NCBI GenBank assembly: GCA_021795055.1
Contig: JAJYPW010000011.1
Coordinates: forward strand, 1-13,017
DNA from: Thermoplasmata archaeon
GTDB lineage: Archaea; Thermoplasmatota; Thermoplasmata; Thermoplasmatales; Thermoplasmataceae
DNA: 13,017 nt
Direction of reading: 5' to 3'
Under the pieces are notes generated by a model. The model saw nothing but the letters and a program-made list of their open reading frames with translations, made no database searches and was not told the DNA's origin. This document shows positions 5,238-12,884 of the stretch, one piece after another. How positions within the stretch are numbered: position 1 is the first letter of the stretch; every line of letters starts with the position of its first letter. The translations under genes and the position numbers were made by a program.

Positions 5238-6293
5238 ATGTCAGGAATAGTAAGTTACGGGAGCTATATCCCAAAATACAGGATTAAACCGGATGAGATC
5301 GCCAGGGTATGGGGCGAGGATGCCGACAGCATCAGAACGGGGATCAATATCCTCAGCAAATCGGTCCCTTCCCCGGACGAGGACGTTGCAACAATTTCCG
5401 TGGAAGCCGCGAGAAACGCGATCAGGAGGGGAAAGGTGAATGTCGGGGACATCGGGGCAATATACGTTGGATCAGAATCCCATCCCTACGCCGTCAAGCC
5501 CACCGCGACCATAGTGGCATCGGCAATAGGCGCTGATTTCAGCCTGTTTTCCGCCGACTATGAATTTGCCTGCAAGGCAGGCACTGCCGGGATGCAGAAC
5601 GTGAAGGCCATGGTGGATTCCGGCATGATAAAGCTCGGAATGGCAATAGGCGCCGACACCTCGCAGGGAGCCCCGGGCGATGCACTCGAATATTCTGCAT
5701 CTGCAGGCGGCACTGCCATAATCCTGGGAAAGGAGAATGTCATAGCTGAAGTCAACTCGACCCTTTCCGTCACATCAGACACGCCTGATTTCTGGAGAAG
5801 GGAGGGGCAGCCCTACCCTACTCATGGGGAAAGATTTACAGGGGAACCGGCATACTTCAAGCACACGATAAATGCGTCAAAGATGCTGATGGAGAGGATG
5901 GGAACAAAACCATCGGATTATACCTATGCGGTGTTCCACCAGCCCAACGGAAAATTCCCCACAAGGGCCGCAAAGACCCTGGGCTTCAGCGATCAGCAGT
6001 TCAAGGACGGCCTTCTCACACCGGTCATCGGAAACACATATTCCGGATCGATGATGACAGGGCTGTCTGCCATACTTGACAAGGCTGCGCCTGGCGACAG
6101 GATACTTGCAGTGTCATTCGGGTCCGGGGCCGGGTCAGATGCCTTCGACATCACGGTTACAAAGAACATAGAGAAGATCGACCGCGAATCTGCGCCGACA
6201 ATCAAGAAGATGCTGGCGGACGTGAAGTGGCTGGATTACGCCATCTATGCGAAGTTCAAGAAGAAGATAATCGTGGGTGATGCTGTTGAGTGA
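5238..6293 (+). CDS. Hydroxymethylglutaryl-CoA synthase, archaeal type
   Basis: This enzyme condenses acetyl-CoA with acetoacetyl-CoA to HMG-CoA (EC 2.3.3.10), feeding the mevalonate pathway for archaeal isoprenoid lipids. The 351-residue protein has the normal archaeal length. Active-site residues are intact: the acidic residue in [14 protein letters not shown] (about Glu80), the nucleophile in [13 protein letters not shown] (Cys112), the histidine in [10 protein letters not shown] (His234), and the GNTYSG loop (265-270) followed by [11 protein letters not shown] near 293-303. ATG 5238 is chosen because the TATA box predicts transcription starting about there. It is the first gene of a three-gene operon; its stop overlaps the start of the thiolase-like gene by 14 bases. 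In studied archaea these three products form one complex that channels acetoacetyl-CoA. The protein is cytoplasmic. Confidence 0.95.
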   Translation: MSGIVSYGSYIPKYRIKPDEIARVWGEDADSIRTGINILSKSVPSPDEDVATISVEAARNAIRRGKVNVGDIGAIYVGSESHPYAVKPTATIVASAIGADFSLFSADYEFACKAGTAGMQNVKAMVDSGMIKLGMAIGADTSQGAPGDALEYSASAGGTAIILGKENVIAEVNSTLSVTSDTPDFWRREGQPYPTHGERFTGEPAYFKHTINASKMLMERMGTKPSDYTYAVFHQPNGKFPTRAAKTLGFSDQQFKDGLLTPVIGNTYSGSMMTGLSAILDKAAPGDRILAVSFGSGAGSDAFDITVTKNIEKIDRESAPTIKKMLADVKWLDYAIYAKFKKKIIVGDAVE

Positions 6294-7452
6294 GGACGTA
6301 TACATAATCGGTGCGGGCGAGACCAAATTCGGTGAGCTGTGGGAAAGGTCGCTCAGGGAACTGGCAGTTGAGGCGGGTCTCAGGGCAATCGAATCAGCGG
6401 GCATATACTCAAAGGACGTCCAGCTGCTTTACGGGAGCAACAGCCTTGGCGGCACCATAAACTCCCAGAATGATATCGGTTCGCTGATTGCTGATTTCTC
6501 CGGCATAGCAAGCAACCACATACCTGCGATCAGGATAGAGGCGTCAAGTGCATCGGGAGCGGCCGCGGTCAGGGAGGCATATCTCGGAATCAGGTCCGGG
6601 GAATACGACTGCGTGATGGTCGGTGCGGTCGAAAAGATGACCGATCTTTACGGCACGGAGATGCTTGATCACATGGGTACCATGCTTGACAGGGAATGGG
6701 AGGCATTTTTCGGCGGAACCCCGGCAGCAATGGCAGCACTGAGCGCGAGGAAATACATGCTGGACTTCAATGTCCCCAAGGAGAAACTGCTGAGCATGTC
6801 CGTCAACGATCACAACAACGCATCAATGAACCCCGACGCCCAGTACAGGAACAAGATTACGATGGAAGCTGCGATGGAGTCCACCATGGTGGCAGAGCCC
6901 CTGAACATGATGGACTGCAGCCCCATGAGCGACGGTGCTGCCGCCCTTGTCCTCTGCTCCGGATCATTCTTGAGGAAGAGGAAGCTGGAGGGCGTGAAGA
7001 TCCTGAGCTCGGCAATTTCGCAGGATTTCCTTGCCCTGCACAGCAGGCGTTCAATATACACAATGGACTCCACAGTTCTTGCCGCAAGAACCGCATTTGA
7101 AAGAGCCGGGCTGAAGCAGAAAGACATTTCCTTTGCTGAAGTCCATGATTCATACAGCATCTACGGGTTGACGGCACTGGAAGACCTGGGATTCGCTGAG
7201 AAGGGAAAGGCCAGGGAGGTCATAGATGCCGGGATAGGACTGGGCGGTCCGCTCCCCATCAATCCATCCGGTGGCCTGAAGGCAAAGGGCAACCCAATTG
7301 GTGCAGTGGGCGTAGGGCAGTTCGTGGAGGCCGTATCACAGATCAGCGGCAAGGCCGGGCAGCGCCAGGTGAAGGATGCCAGGGTCGGGCTGCTGCAAAA
7401 TGTCGCCGGAACCGGTTCAACTTCAATAGTTCACATTGTGGGAGGTGCATGA
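6280..7452 (+). CDS. Thiolase-fold protein of the HMG-CoA synthase operon, lacking canonical catalytic residues
   Basis: This 390-residue protein has the full thiolase fold of the archaeal acetoacetyl-CoA thiolase / SCP2-type group. There is [14 protein letters not shown] at the N-terminus, the nucleophile loop near residues 86-93, [11 protein letters not shown] (287-297), and [17 protein letters not shown] (328-344). Normal members have EAACASG, HDC and GHP at the three active-site loops. Here they read EASSASG (Ser90 in place of the Cys), HDS (289-291) and GNP (337-339, Asn338 in place of His). All three changes are ordinary codons in a clean frame, so a sequencing frameshift is not the explanation. 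It may be a structural or acyl-CoA-binding partner rather than a Claisen enzyme. ATG 6280 is chosen; GTG 6277 and TTG 6286 are alternatives. It overlaps the synthase gene, and DUF35 follows closely. Confidence 0.85.
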   Translation: MLLSEDVYIIGAGETKFGELWERSLRELAVEAGLRAIESAGIYSKDVQLLYGSNSLGGTINSQNDIGSLIADFSGIASNHIPAIRIEASSASGAAAVREAYLGIRSGEYDCVMVGAVEKMTDLYGTEMLDHMGTMLDREWEAFFGGTPAAMAALSARKYMLDFNVPKEKLLSMSVNDHNNASMNPDAQYRNKITMEAAMESTMVAEPLNMMDCSPMSDGAAALVLCSGSFLRKRKLEGVKILSSAISQDFLALHSRRSIYTMDSTVLAARTAFERAGLKQKDISFAEVHDSYSIYGLTALEDLGFAEKGKAREVIDAGIGLGGPLPINPSGGLKAKGNPIGAVGVGQFVEAVSQISGKAGQRQVKDARVGLLQNVAGTGSTSIVHIVGGA

Positions 7453-7453
7453 A

Positions 7454-7855
7454 ATGGGAAAACTTTCGGCAGTATGGAGGGAAACAAGCCACAGATACAG
7501 GCTGGTGGCGCACCAGTGCGGAAACTGCAAGAAGATGTACTTTCCGCCAAGGGACATCTGCCCGGACTGCCACAGGGAGTCCATAGGGAAGATGATGGAA
7601 AAGGAGCTTTCCGGAAAAGGGAAGATAGAATCCTTCACCATAGTGCATGACGCCCCATCGGCATTCGCGAGGCAGAGGCCGTATGTCCTGGCACTGATAA
7701 GGCTGGATGAAGGTCCGGTTCTGACTGCGCAGATCGTGGACAGCGACTTCTCTGAACTGGAAGCCGGCAGGAAGGTAAGGGCGGTCTTCAGGAAGATCAG
7801 GGAAGACGGCAAGGGGGGCATCATCCAGTACGGTTACAAATTTGTGTTAGAATAG
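7454..7855 (+). CDS. DUF35 zinc-ribbon/OB-fold protein of the thiolase-HMG-CoA synthase complex
   Basis: The 133-residue protein has an N-terminal helix, a four-cysteine zinc ribbon (Cys22-Gly-Asn-Cys25 and Cys36-Pro-Asp-Cys39), and a C-terminal OB-fold beginning near residue 55 with GKGKIESFTIVHDAPSAFA and RPYVLALIRLDEGP. In the characterised archaeal complex, the DUF35 protein bridges thiolase and HMG-CoA synthase and forms part of the shared CoA tunnel. ATG 7454 is chosen because GGAGGTG (7441-7447) is a strong ribosome-binding site 6 bases upstream. The TTG at 7436 would place the start inside the thiolase-like gene. The gap from the thiolase-like stop is a single base, so translation is coupled. 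All four zinc ligands are present. Confidence 0.92.
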   Translation: MGKLSAVWRETSHRYRLVAHQCGNCKKMYFPPRDICPDCHRESIGKMMEKELSGKGKIESFTIVHDAPSAFARQRPYVLALIRLDEGPVLTAQIVDSDFSELEAGRKVRAVFRKIREDGKGGIIQYGYKFVLE

Positions 7856-7867
7856 GGCAGCGACCTG

Positions 7868-7875
7868 TTTAATAA
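7868..7875 (+). promoter_or_regulatory. TATA-like promoter of the CPBP protease gene
   Basis: TTTAATAA lies about 25 bases before ATG 7896 and just after the stop of the DUF35 gene. The protease gene therefore probably has its own leaderless transcript. Confidence 0.5.
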
Positions 7876-7895
7876 CCAGATTTCATTGCATTTGG

Positions 7896-8870
7896 ATGGC
7901 GCAGGAACAAAGCGATGGTGGTTACAACCCATCCGCTGTCATTTTTATGATCTTTGGAGGCCTCATATTTCTTGGGCTTTTGACGATGCTTTCCGTGGAC
8001 GGGGCGATGATTTATTCCCGATCGCAGCTCAGCGTTCCGATCCAGCCCTATGCTTTCTTGCTCCTCCTGATTTTTATCGCGCCCTTTGCGGTCAATGCAT
8101 TATGGGTGATGGCCGGCCTGACCGTGATCTACTTCATTATGTTCGCCTACGTGATCTATCTGGGCAACGGGAACAGGTCAAAGCGCATGCTGGAAAACCC
8201 GGTATCGTTCATAGGGATGACCATCCCCTTCCTCTATGTTGCCTCGGTTGCAATTCTGCTGCTTGAAAATATTTTCAGGGTGCAGGTGGGCAACCCGATC
8301 TCAACCTCCAGCCAGATCGATTTCCTCGATCTGATATACGCACCGTTTGTCGAGGAACTCGGCTTCAGGATAATCCCGCTGGGGATACTGGTGTTTGCCG
8401 AGGCACTGCTTGTGCTGAACTCTGGAAAATACAGCGGTTCTCCCTTGGAACCCGGAATGGGCGGGTTGCTGATCGGCGCATTCATCTTTCCCGGAAAGCT
8501 GAGAAGGCGTCTTGGAATCAGGATGGGGAGGGCCGAATGGGCCGGCATTATCCTGACTGCAGCACTTTTCGGGTACGCCCATTATTTCTTCGGGGAATGG
8601 GATATTGGTAAGATAAGCCAGGCAGCCTTCGTGGGGATATTCTTTGCCATAGGCTTCCTGGAGTTCGGTCCGTTTGTGGACATCCTGATGCACTGGTTCT
8701 TCAACGGGTACTTTACCTTTGTGGAATTCCTCACCGGGGGGGTGCCTGTGGCACTGGCCGGCCTAAACCTGGTCTGGCTGTTCGTCTCAGGTGTCGCGTC
8801 GCTGGTATATTTCGGCAGATGGTACATGAGCCGTGTAAAACTGTCAGGAGAACATGACCCTCTGACCTGA
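7896..8870 (+). CDS. CPBP (Abi/CAAX-type) intramembrane metalloprotease
   Basis: This 324-residue polytopic membrane protein has about eight hydrophobic segments. The three CPBP motifs appear in order: EELGFR (Glu153, Glu154, Arg158) as the EExxxR motif, FGYAH (Phe225 to His229) as the FxxxH motif, and HWFFN (His266 to Asn270) as the HxxxN/D motif. These residues bind the catalytic metal and activate water in CAAX prenyl endopeptidase-like enzymes. Substrates of archaeal members are generally unknown; bacterial relatives protect against self-bacteriocins or process peptides. A loop at about 172-212 (KYSGSPLEPGMGG...KLRRRLGIRMGR) between motif 1 and motif 2 contains a hydrophobic patch and basic residues. 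The 3' end overlaps convergent purN by 27 bases. The family is clear; the substrate is unknown. Confidence 0.88.
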   Translation: MAQEQSDGGYNPSAVIFMIFGGLIFLGLLTMLSVDGAMIYSRSQLSVPIQPYAFLLLLIFIAPFAVNALWVMAGLTVIYFIMFAYVIYLGNGNRSKRMLENPVSFIGMTIPFLYVASVAILLLENIFRVQVGNPISTSSQIDFLDLIYAPFVEELGFRIIPLGILVFAEALLVLNSGKYSGSPLEPGMGGLLIGAFIFPGKLRRRLGIRMGRAEWAGIILTAALFGYAHYFFGEWDIGKISQAAFVGIFFAIGFLEFGPFVDILMHWFFNGYFTFVEFLTGGVPVALAGLNLVWLFVSGVASLVYFGRWYMSRVKLSGEHDPLT

Positions 8871-9446
8871 TATCCGGAACTTCTGGAACAGCAGGGCCCT
8901 GATCGAGGAAACCAGCAGTTCCCTTTCGACAGGCTTGACGCGATCGGCAAGGCTGGAAGGGGTGTCGCTGTCCAGAACCTCGACGCTTTTCTGGGCGATT
9001 ATCGGACCTCCGTCGATGTCCTCCGTGACGAAATGCACGGTGCAGCCAGTGATCTTTGCCCCGCTCTCGATCACCTTCGCATGGACCTTTTCCCCGTAGA
9101 ACCCCTTTCCGCCGAAGCATGGGAGAAGGGAAGGGTGCGTGTTGATTATCTTGAGCTTCCACTTCTGCACCACCGCGGGAGGCAGGATGCTCAGGAACCC
9201 CGCCATAACATAGAGATCGGCATTCGTGTACTCGAATGCAGCCTCAAGGTTCTGGGCCTGCTTCAACCATCGCCTGGTGATGATGGTCTGTATATCGTTT
9301 GAATGTGCGACGTCAATTGCGCCGCAGCTGGACTTATCACTTATGAGGGCAGTGACAGTGGTGTCCGGCAGTTCCTTCCCTAGGTGTTCGAGGATGTACC
9401 TGAAAATAGTGCCCTGACCGGAGGCAAGTACGACCAACTTCTTCAT
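8844..9446 (-). CDS. purN: Phosphoribosylglycinamide formyltransferase (PurN)
   Basis: PurN transfers the formyl group of 10-formyltetrahydrofolate to glycinamide ribonucleotide (EC 2.1.2.2), the third step of purine biosynthesis. The 200-residue protein has the expected length. It shows the catalytic trio: Asn102 and His104 in INTHPSLLP, and Asp145 in VTEDIDGGPII, plus the folate-site MAGFLSIL (81-88). The N-terminal phosphate loop reads SGQGTIFRYI where most family members have SGxGSNLxA, so the usual Asn is missing there. The C-terminus extends past the family core and overlaps the end of the CPBP gene on the other strand. ATG 9446 has a TATA-like box about 26 bases upstream, which also lies before rfcS on the opposite strand. 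The protein is cytoplasmic. Confidence 0.92.
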   Translation of the reverse strand: MKKLVVLASGQGTIFRYILEHLGKELPDTTVTALISDKSSCGAIDVAHSNDIQTIITRRWLKQAQNLEAAFEYTNADLYVMAGFLSILPPAVVQKWKLKIINTHPSLLPCFGGKGFYGEKVHAKVIESGAKITGCTVHFVTEDIDGGPIIAQKSVEVLDSDTPSSLADRVKPVERELLVSSIRALLFQKFRISGQRVMFS

Positions 9447-9467
9447 GGCATTTGAGTTAATCCAAAG

Positions 9468-9478
9468 TATTTATTAAT
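9468..9478. promoter_or_regulatory. Shared TATA-like element between purN and rfcS
   Basis: TATTTATTAAT is the only strong A/T box in the 71-base gap between purN and rfcS. It is about 26 bases from the purN ATG (leaderless) and about 45 bases before the rfcS ATG (short leader). It may serve both directions. Confidence 0.45.
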
Positions 9479-9517
9479 CATAGCGAATCTGCAGGAAGCA
9501 GGACAGCGTGATCCCTC

Positions 9518-10513
9518 ATGAACGAGATATGGATTGAGAAATACCGGCCGTCATCGCTCGACGAAATCGTAGGGCAGGAGGACATAGTGAACACCCTGAA
9601 GGCTTTCGTGAGGAATGGGGATATACCGCACATGATATTTGCTGGGCCTGCAGGAACGGGAAAGACCTCAGCAGCGATCGCAGTTGCGGTTGAACTGTTC
9701 GGAGACTCCTGGAAGGACAGCTACCTGGAGCTCAACTCCTCAAACAACCGGGGGATAGACACCATGAGGGGGCATGAGGAACGCGACAGAAAATGGGACA
9801 AGGTGGCCAGCGTCAAGGACTATGCCAGGATCATGCCTTCAAACGAGAGGGGGTTCAAGATCATATTCATGGACGAGGCAGACATGCTCACCAACGAGGC
9901 GCAGTCAGCCCTGAGGAGAACAATGGAGGTCTATTCAAGCACCACCAGGTTCATATTTTCATGCAACTACTCATCGCAGATAATTCCACCGATACAGTCA
10001 AGATGCGTGGTTTTCAGGTTCAGGCAGGTAACCCCGGAAGCTATGAAAACCATGATCAGGAAGGTGATGGACGCCGAGAAGATGGAACTCGGGGAGAGCG
10101 AAATAGGCGCGATCATAGACGTTTCTGAAGGGGACGGCAGGAAGGTGATGAACCTGCTGCAGGCATCGTCCATGCTCGGCAAGGTCACCGCTTCAAGGAT
10201 TTACGACATAGCCGGGACGGCCTCATCCTCCGAGATGAAGAAACTGATCTCAAAGGCACTGGAACACAGGCTTTTCGAGGAGGCTGTGGCGCAGGCTGAG
10301 GAAATGATGACGACTGGAGGGCTTTCCGGGATTGACATAATCAAGGGAATCCATTCGGTCCTGAGGAGGAGCCAGATAAATCCCAGGATCAGGATCAAGG
10401 CACTCATAGCGGTCGGAGAGGCCGAGTTCAGGCTTGTTGGAGGGAGCAACGACAAGATCCAGGTTGATGCCCTGCTTGCGAGGCTGGTCAGCATCGGGTC
10501 AGAATCCGCCTAG
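9518..10513 (+). CDS. rfcS: Replication factor C small subunit
   Basis: This is the AAA+ clamp-loader small subunit, which with the large subunit opens PCNA and loads it on primed DNA. The 331-residue protein begins with the family box WIEKYRP, then Walker A GPAGTGKT (43-50), Walker B IIFMDEAD (115-122), sensor 1 in IFSCNYSSQIIPPIQ and the arginine-finger SRC motif (161-163). A collar domain fills the C-terminal third. Between SSNNRGID and FKIIF there is a charged stretch (GHEERDRKWDKVASV, about 85-99) about a dozen residues longer than the textbook RFC small-subunit loop; whether this is standard for the lineage I cannot tell. The gene ends one base before the stop codon of the convergent helicase gene. 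No ribosome-binding site is obvious. Confidence 0.95.
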   Translation: MNEIWIEKYRPSSLDEIVGQEDIVNTLKAFVRNGDIPHMIFAGPAGTGKTSAAIAVAVELFGDSWKDSYLELNSSNNRGIDTMRGHEERDRKWDKVASVKDYARIMPSNERGFKIIFMDEADMLTNEAQSALRRTMEVYSSTTRFIFSCNYSSQIIPPIQSRCVVFRFRQVTPEAMKTMIRKVMDAEKMELGESEIGAIIDVSEGDGRKVMNLLQASSMLGKVTASRIYDIAGTASSSEMKKLISKALEHRLFEEAVAQAEEMMTTGGLSGIDIIKGIHSVLRRSQINPRIRIKALIAVGEAEFRLVGGSNDKIQVDALLARLVSIGSESA

Positions 10514-10514
10514 A

Positions 10515-12017
10515 TCAGAAATCGTCCAGTGATACCTTCTTTCTTTTCGCAGAAGCCTTTTTCCCGGAAGTAATGGATTTCACCGACATGTAATAATACG
10601 GGATTTCGCGGCCGTCCTGAAACATGAGTATCCTGACTGATCCCGGCCGGAATCTTCCGGTCCGGCCTCTCCGCTGGATGGTCCTTATTTCGGAAGGCAC
10701 AGGTTCGTAGAAGATAATCAGGTCTGTATCGGGGATATCCAGCCCTTCCTCACCCACGCTGGTGGCAACCAGGACATTGAACTCCCCCTTCCTGAATGCG
10801 TCTATCACTGCCGCCTGCTCTTTCTGCGACATCCCCTTCTCCCTGCCTCTTGGCCCCTGCCCAAAGAATGCCTTTGCAGTCACGCCTGCACAGTTTGAAT
10901 TCAGGTACGATGTGACAATTTCCCCGGTGTTGCGATAGTGCGCAAACACAATTACGCGGCTCTTGCCGGCCTGTTCGGAACAGAGCCTGCAGATTGTGAC
11001 CAGCTTCGGGTTCGATCTGTCAGGTGCCGGATCGTTAAGCAGGTCAAGCAAACCGGCCATCTCATCCATGGAATTCAGTTTCGCAATGGATTTCCGCACT
11101 GATGGCGTTTCATCATCCAGCAGTTCCCTGACATAGGTATTGAGCTGATCGAACCCCTGGGTCTCCGCGTATTCCCTTGCATAGTCGATCCTGAGGGCAG
11201 TTACAAGCAGGTTCATAGCGGCAAATCCGGAAGTGTCCCCCGATCCAATTGCGCCCGAAGCCTCCCGGATACCCTTCAGAATATCCTTTCTTCCGGAGAT
11301 CCCCGAATAGCCAAGATCCTTCAGTTCCGAAATAAGCCTGGCATAAATCGAATCAAGGAGCAGCCTTGCCCTTTCAAGCGTTTCAGGGCGCCTGAGCCGT
11401 ATTGCTTCAATGTCGACCCTGTGGGTATATTTTCTTATCTGGGTATCCGCGAATGATCCCCTGACGGTGAGGTTCAGTCCGAGGTTTTCCATTATCTCGG
11501 TTTCCATTGCCTCGCTGCCCGGGCTTGCGGTAAGGCCTATGAACCGGGTGTTTGTGCCATTTCCGAAAAGCCTCCGGATTGACACATAGCTGTGTTCGCC
11601 GGTGGCACGATGGGCCTCGTCGAAAACCACAATCCCGAAACTCCCAACGATCGAGGGAAAGGCAGCCAGGTCGTTGAATGCGGTCTGCGGTGTGCATACC
11701 ATGATCATGAAATCAGTCCAGAGGCTGCGTCTCTTTTCTGGAGGCGTTTCTCCCGTTGCAATTTTTACCTTTGCGGTACCTGCAAAAATGTCATCAATCG
11801 CCTTTGCCTGCTGCTCGGCGAGTGGCTTCGTGGGAGCAAGGAACAGCGCAAGCTTTCCCTCGTTGAGGTGCTTCAGCATCAGCATTGCTGCGATGGCTGT
11901 TTTTCCAAGGCCTGTGGGGAGAACTATCAGGGCGCTTTCCGAACCCGCATCTTCAACTATCCTCTTCTGGTAATCCCTGGGCGCGAAACCCTGGCTGAGG
12001 GTGACGTTTTCAGTCAT
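10515..12017 (-). CDS. hef: Hef-family DNA helicase without a nuclease domain
   Basis: This 500-residue superfamily 2 helicase belongs to the archaeal Hef / FANCM group, which acts on stalled forks and branched DNA. Motifs: PRDYQ (13-17), Walker A PTGLGKT (34-40), APTKP (61-65), DEAH (133-136), TASPG (163-167), then the helical insert typical of Hef/FANCM, RVIVFAHYRNT, VATSVGEEGLDIP and QRRGRTGR (motif VI). Classical euryarchaeal Hef continues with an ERCC4 nuclease and helix-hairpin-helix domain; here the protein stops about 40 residues after motif VI. The extreme C-terminus, KKVSLDDF, resembles a degenerate PCNA-interacting tail. ATG 12017 overlaps the TGA of the upstream membrane-protein gene (ATGA), so the two are cotranscribed. 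It is 3' to 3' with rfcS. Confidence 0.9.
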   Translation of the reverse strand: MTENVTLSQGFAPRDYQKRIVEDAGSESALIVLPTGLGKTAIAAMLMLKHLNEGKLALFLAPTKPLAEQQAKAIDDIFAGTAKVKIATGETPPEKRRSLWTDFMIMVCTPQTAFNDLAAFPSIVGSFGIVVFDEAHRATGEHSYVSIRRLFGNGTNTRFIGLTASPGSEAMETEIMENLGLNLTVRGSFADTQIRKYTHRVDIEAIRLRRPETLERARLLLDSIYARLISELKDLGYSGISGRKDILKGIREASGAIGSGDTSGFAAMNLLVTALRIDYAREYAETQGFDQLNTYVRELLDDETPSVRKSIAKLNSMDEMAGLLDLLNDPAPDRSNPKLVTICRLCSEQAGKSRVIVFAHYRNTGEIVTSYLNSNCAGVTAKAFFGQGPRGREKGMSQKEQAAVIDAFRKGEFNVLVATSVGEEGLDIPDTDLIIFYEPVPSEIRTIQRRGRTGRFRPGSVRILMFQDGREIPYYYMSVKSITSGKKASAKRKKVSLDDF

Positions 12018-12643
12018 GTATCAGGAACTGTTTCAGGAAATGGCACAGCCTTCGTTCGTGATTTTACAACGCGGTAAGTTGCTATGCCTAGCCCTGCAAG
12101 CACGGCACCAGCGCCTATTGACTCATAGATGTTCATACCCAATCCCGTCATAGCATAATAGAGCAGAATTCCCCCAAGAATCGGAGCGATATAGTTCAGT
12201 GCTCTCTTGTAAATGAACATTGAAACTATGAAAACAATAGCTATGATATACAGCATATAACTGGTCTGTGCTCCAAAAATGGTAGAGACAACGTAGTAGA
12301 ACATTATCGCTATTCCAGCACTTATTGATACACGGGCCAGGAAAAACATGAAAGAGGCCCCAAGGAGAATTCCGATAATACTAATCAGCCATGACGGAAG
12401 AGCGACAAACGCCAGAATGAACTGTGCGAAGAAATAGGAAGAAAACCAGCCCAGGATGCCTCCCACTATGAGCAGGATGTACCTGAATGCCCTTCTGCCG
12501 ATGAACGCGAAGGCAACCGCTATCAGTATAATGATCCAGAAAGCAAACAGCCTTTCGTTTGGCGGGAGGGTATACGGTATGTTCATGTACTCCAGGACAT
12601 AGCTTTCTAGAATTGAGACTATAGTGGAGGGACTGAAGTTCAC
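12014..12643 (-). CDS. Multi-helix membrane protein cotranscribed with hef
   Basis: The 209-residue protein has a polar N-terminus (about 33 residues) and then about six membrane helices between residues 34 and 190. A short basic tail follows (RVVKSRTKAVPFPETVPDT). Glycine-rich turns recur in the pattern IVGGILGW and PILGGILLYY, suggesting an internally repeated hairpin fold. I do not recognise the family; a DUF4203-like or TMEM198-like fold is possible from the spacing of glycines but not shown. The start is GTG 12643, supported by a TATA-like box about 24 bases upstream and the absence of an in-frame ATG nearby. The stop overlaps the hef start by four bases. Base composition is more AT-rich than that of hef. 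Confidence 0.7.
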   Translation of the reverse strand: MNFSPSTIVSILESYVLEYMNIPYTLPPNERLFAFWIIILIAVAFAFIGRRAFRYILLIVGGILGWFSSYFFAQFILAFVALPSWLISIIGILLGASFMFFLARVSISAGIAIMFYYVVSTIFGAQTSYMLYIIAIVFIVSMFIYKRALNYIAPILGGILLYYAMTGLGMNIYESIGAGAVLAGLGIATYRVVKSRTKAVPFPETVPDT

Positions 12644-12661
12644 TGATGGACATGCAATCCC

Positions 12662-12674
12662 TTAATTATATTTG
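12662..12674 (-). promoter_or_regulatory. TATA-like promoter of the membrane protein-hef operon
   Basis: On the minus strand CAAATATAATTAA is centred about 24 bases before GTG 12643. It supports that non-ATG leaderless start. Confidence 0.5.
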
Positions 12675-12730
12675 TTTGTCCTATTTTTTTCTGGCTGAGA
12701 CGGGAAAATAACCATCTTCAAAACAGAAAC

Positions 12731-12738
12731 TAATATGC
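12731..12738 (+). promoter_or_regulatory. TATA-like promoter of tRNA-Ala
   Basis: TAATATGC lies about 30 bases before the first base of the mature tRNA. This is the normal archaeal tRNA promoter position. Confidence 0.45.
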
Positions 12739-12764
12739 ACAGGCGTATTTTCCGGAAGGGATCA

Positions 12765-12836
12765 GGGCCGGTAGATCAGCGGTAGATCGCCTGCTTCGCA
12801 AGCAGGAGGCCTCGGGTTCAAATCCCGACCGGTCCA
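12765..12836 (+). tRNA. tRNA-Ala (anticodon CGC)
   Basis: A complete 72-base cloverleaf is present. The acceptor GGGCCGG pairs with CCGGTCC and includes the G3-U70 wobble that marks alanine tRNAs. The D-stem is GATC/GATC, the anticodon stem CCTGC/GCAGG with loop TTCGCAA (anticodon CGC, reading GCG), the variable loop has 5 bases, and the T-stem is TCGGG/CCCGA with loop TTCAAAT. The discriminator is A at 12836. CCA is not encoded, since TTTG follows, and no intron is present. The last 20 bases are repeated imperfectly, in inverse orientation, at 1687-1706. Confidence 0.97.
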
Positions 12837-12853
12837 TTTGAGCTATTAATCGA

Positions 12854-12864
12854 TTACTTTTATC
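12854..12864 (+). promoter_or_regulatory. TATA-like promoter of the integrase-like gene
   Basis: TTACTTTTATC is centred about 25 bases before ATG 12885, fitting a leaderless transcript. It partly overlaps a 10-base palindrome TAATCGATTA (12847-12856) that could be an operator. Confidence 0.4.
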
Positions 12865-12884
12865 TCGGTACTCGTTAAATTCTC

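Noticed and set aside
6696..7100. 134-residue ORF inside the thiolase-like gene as evidence of a frameshift
   Set aside because: The main frame carries all thiolase-fold landmarks without interruption, so the missing catalytic residues are substitutions, not frame errors.
11592..12077. 161-residue plus-strand ORF opposite the hef N-terminus
   Set aside because: It is antisense to the conserved helicase motifs; its sequence is the complement of those motifs and has no independent support.
12381..12653. 90-residue minus-strand ORF from ATG 12653
   Set aside because: It overlaps the membrane-protein gene in another frame, is rich in Cys/His/Pro in a shadow-like way, and its start is too close to the TATA-like box.
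1687..12836. The tRNA scar and the tRNA-Ala gene as the two ends of one integrated element
   Set aside because: The two copies are in opposite orientation, and the DNA between them carries core genes (purN, rfcS, HMG-CoA synthase). Ends of an integrated element should be direct repeats.
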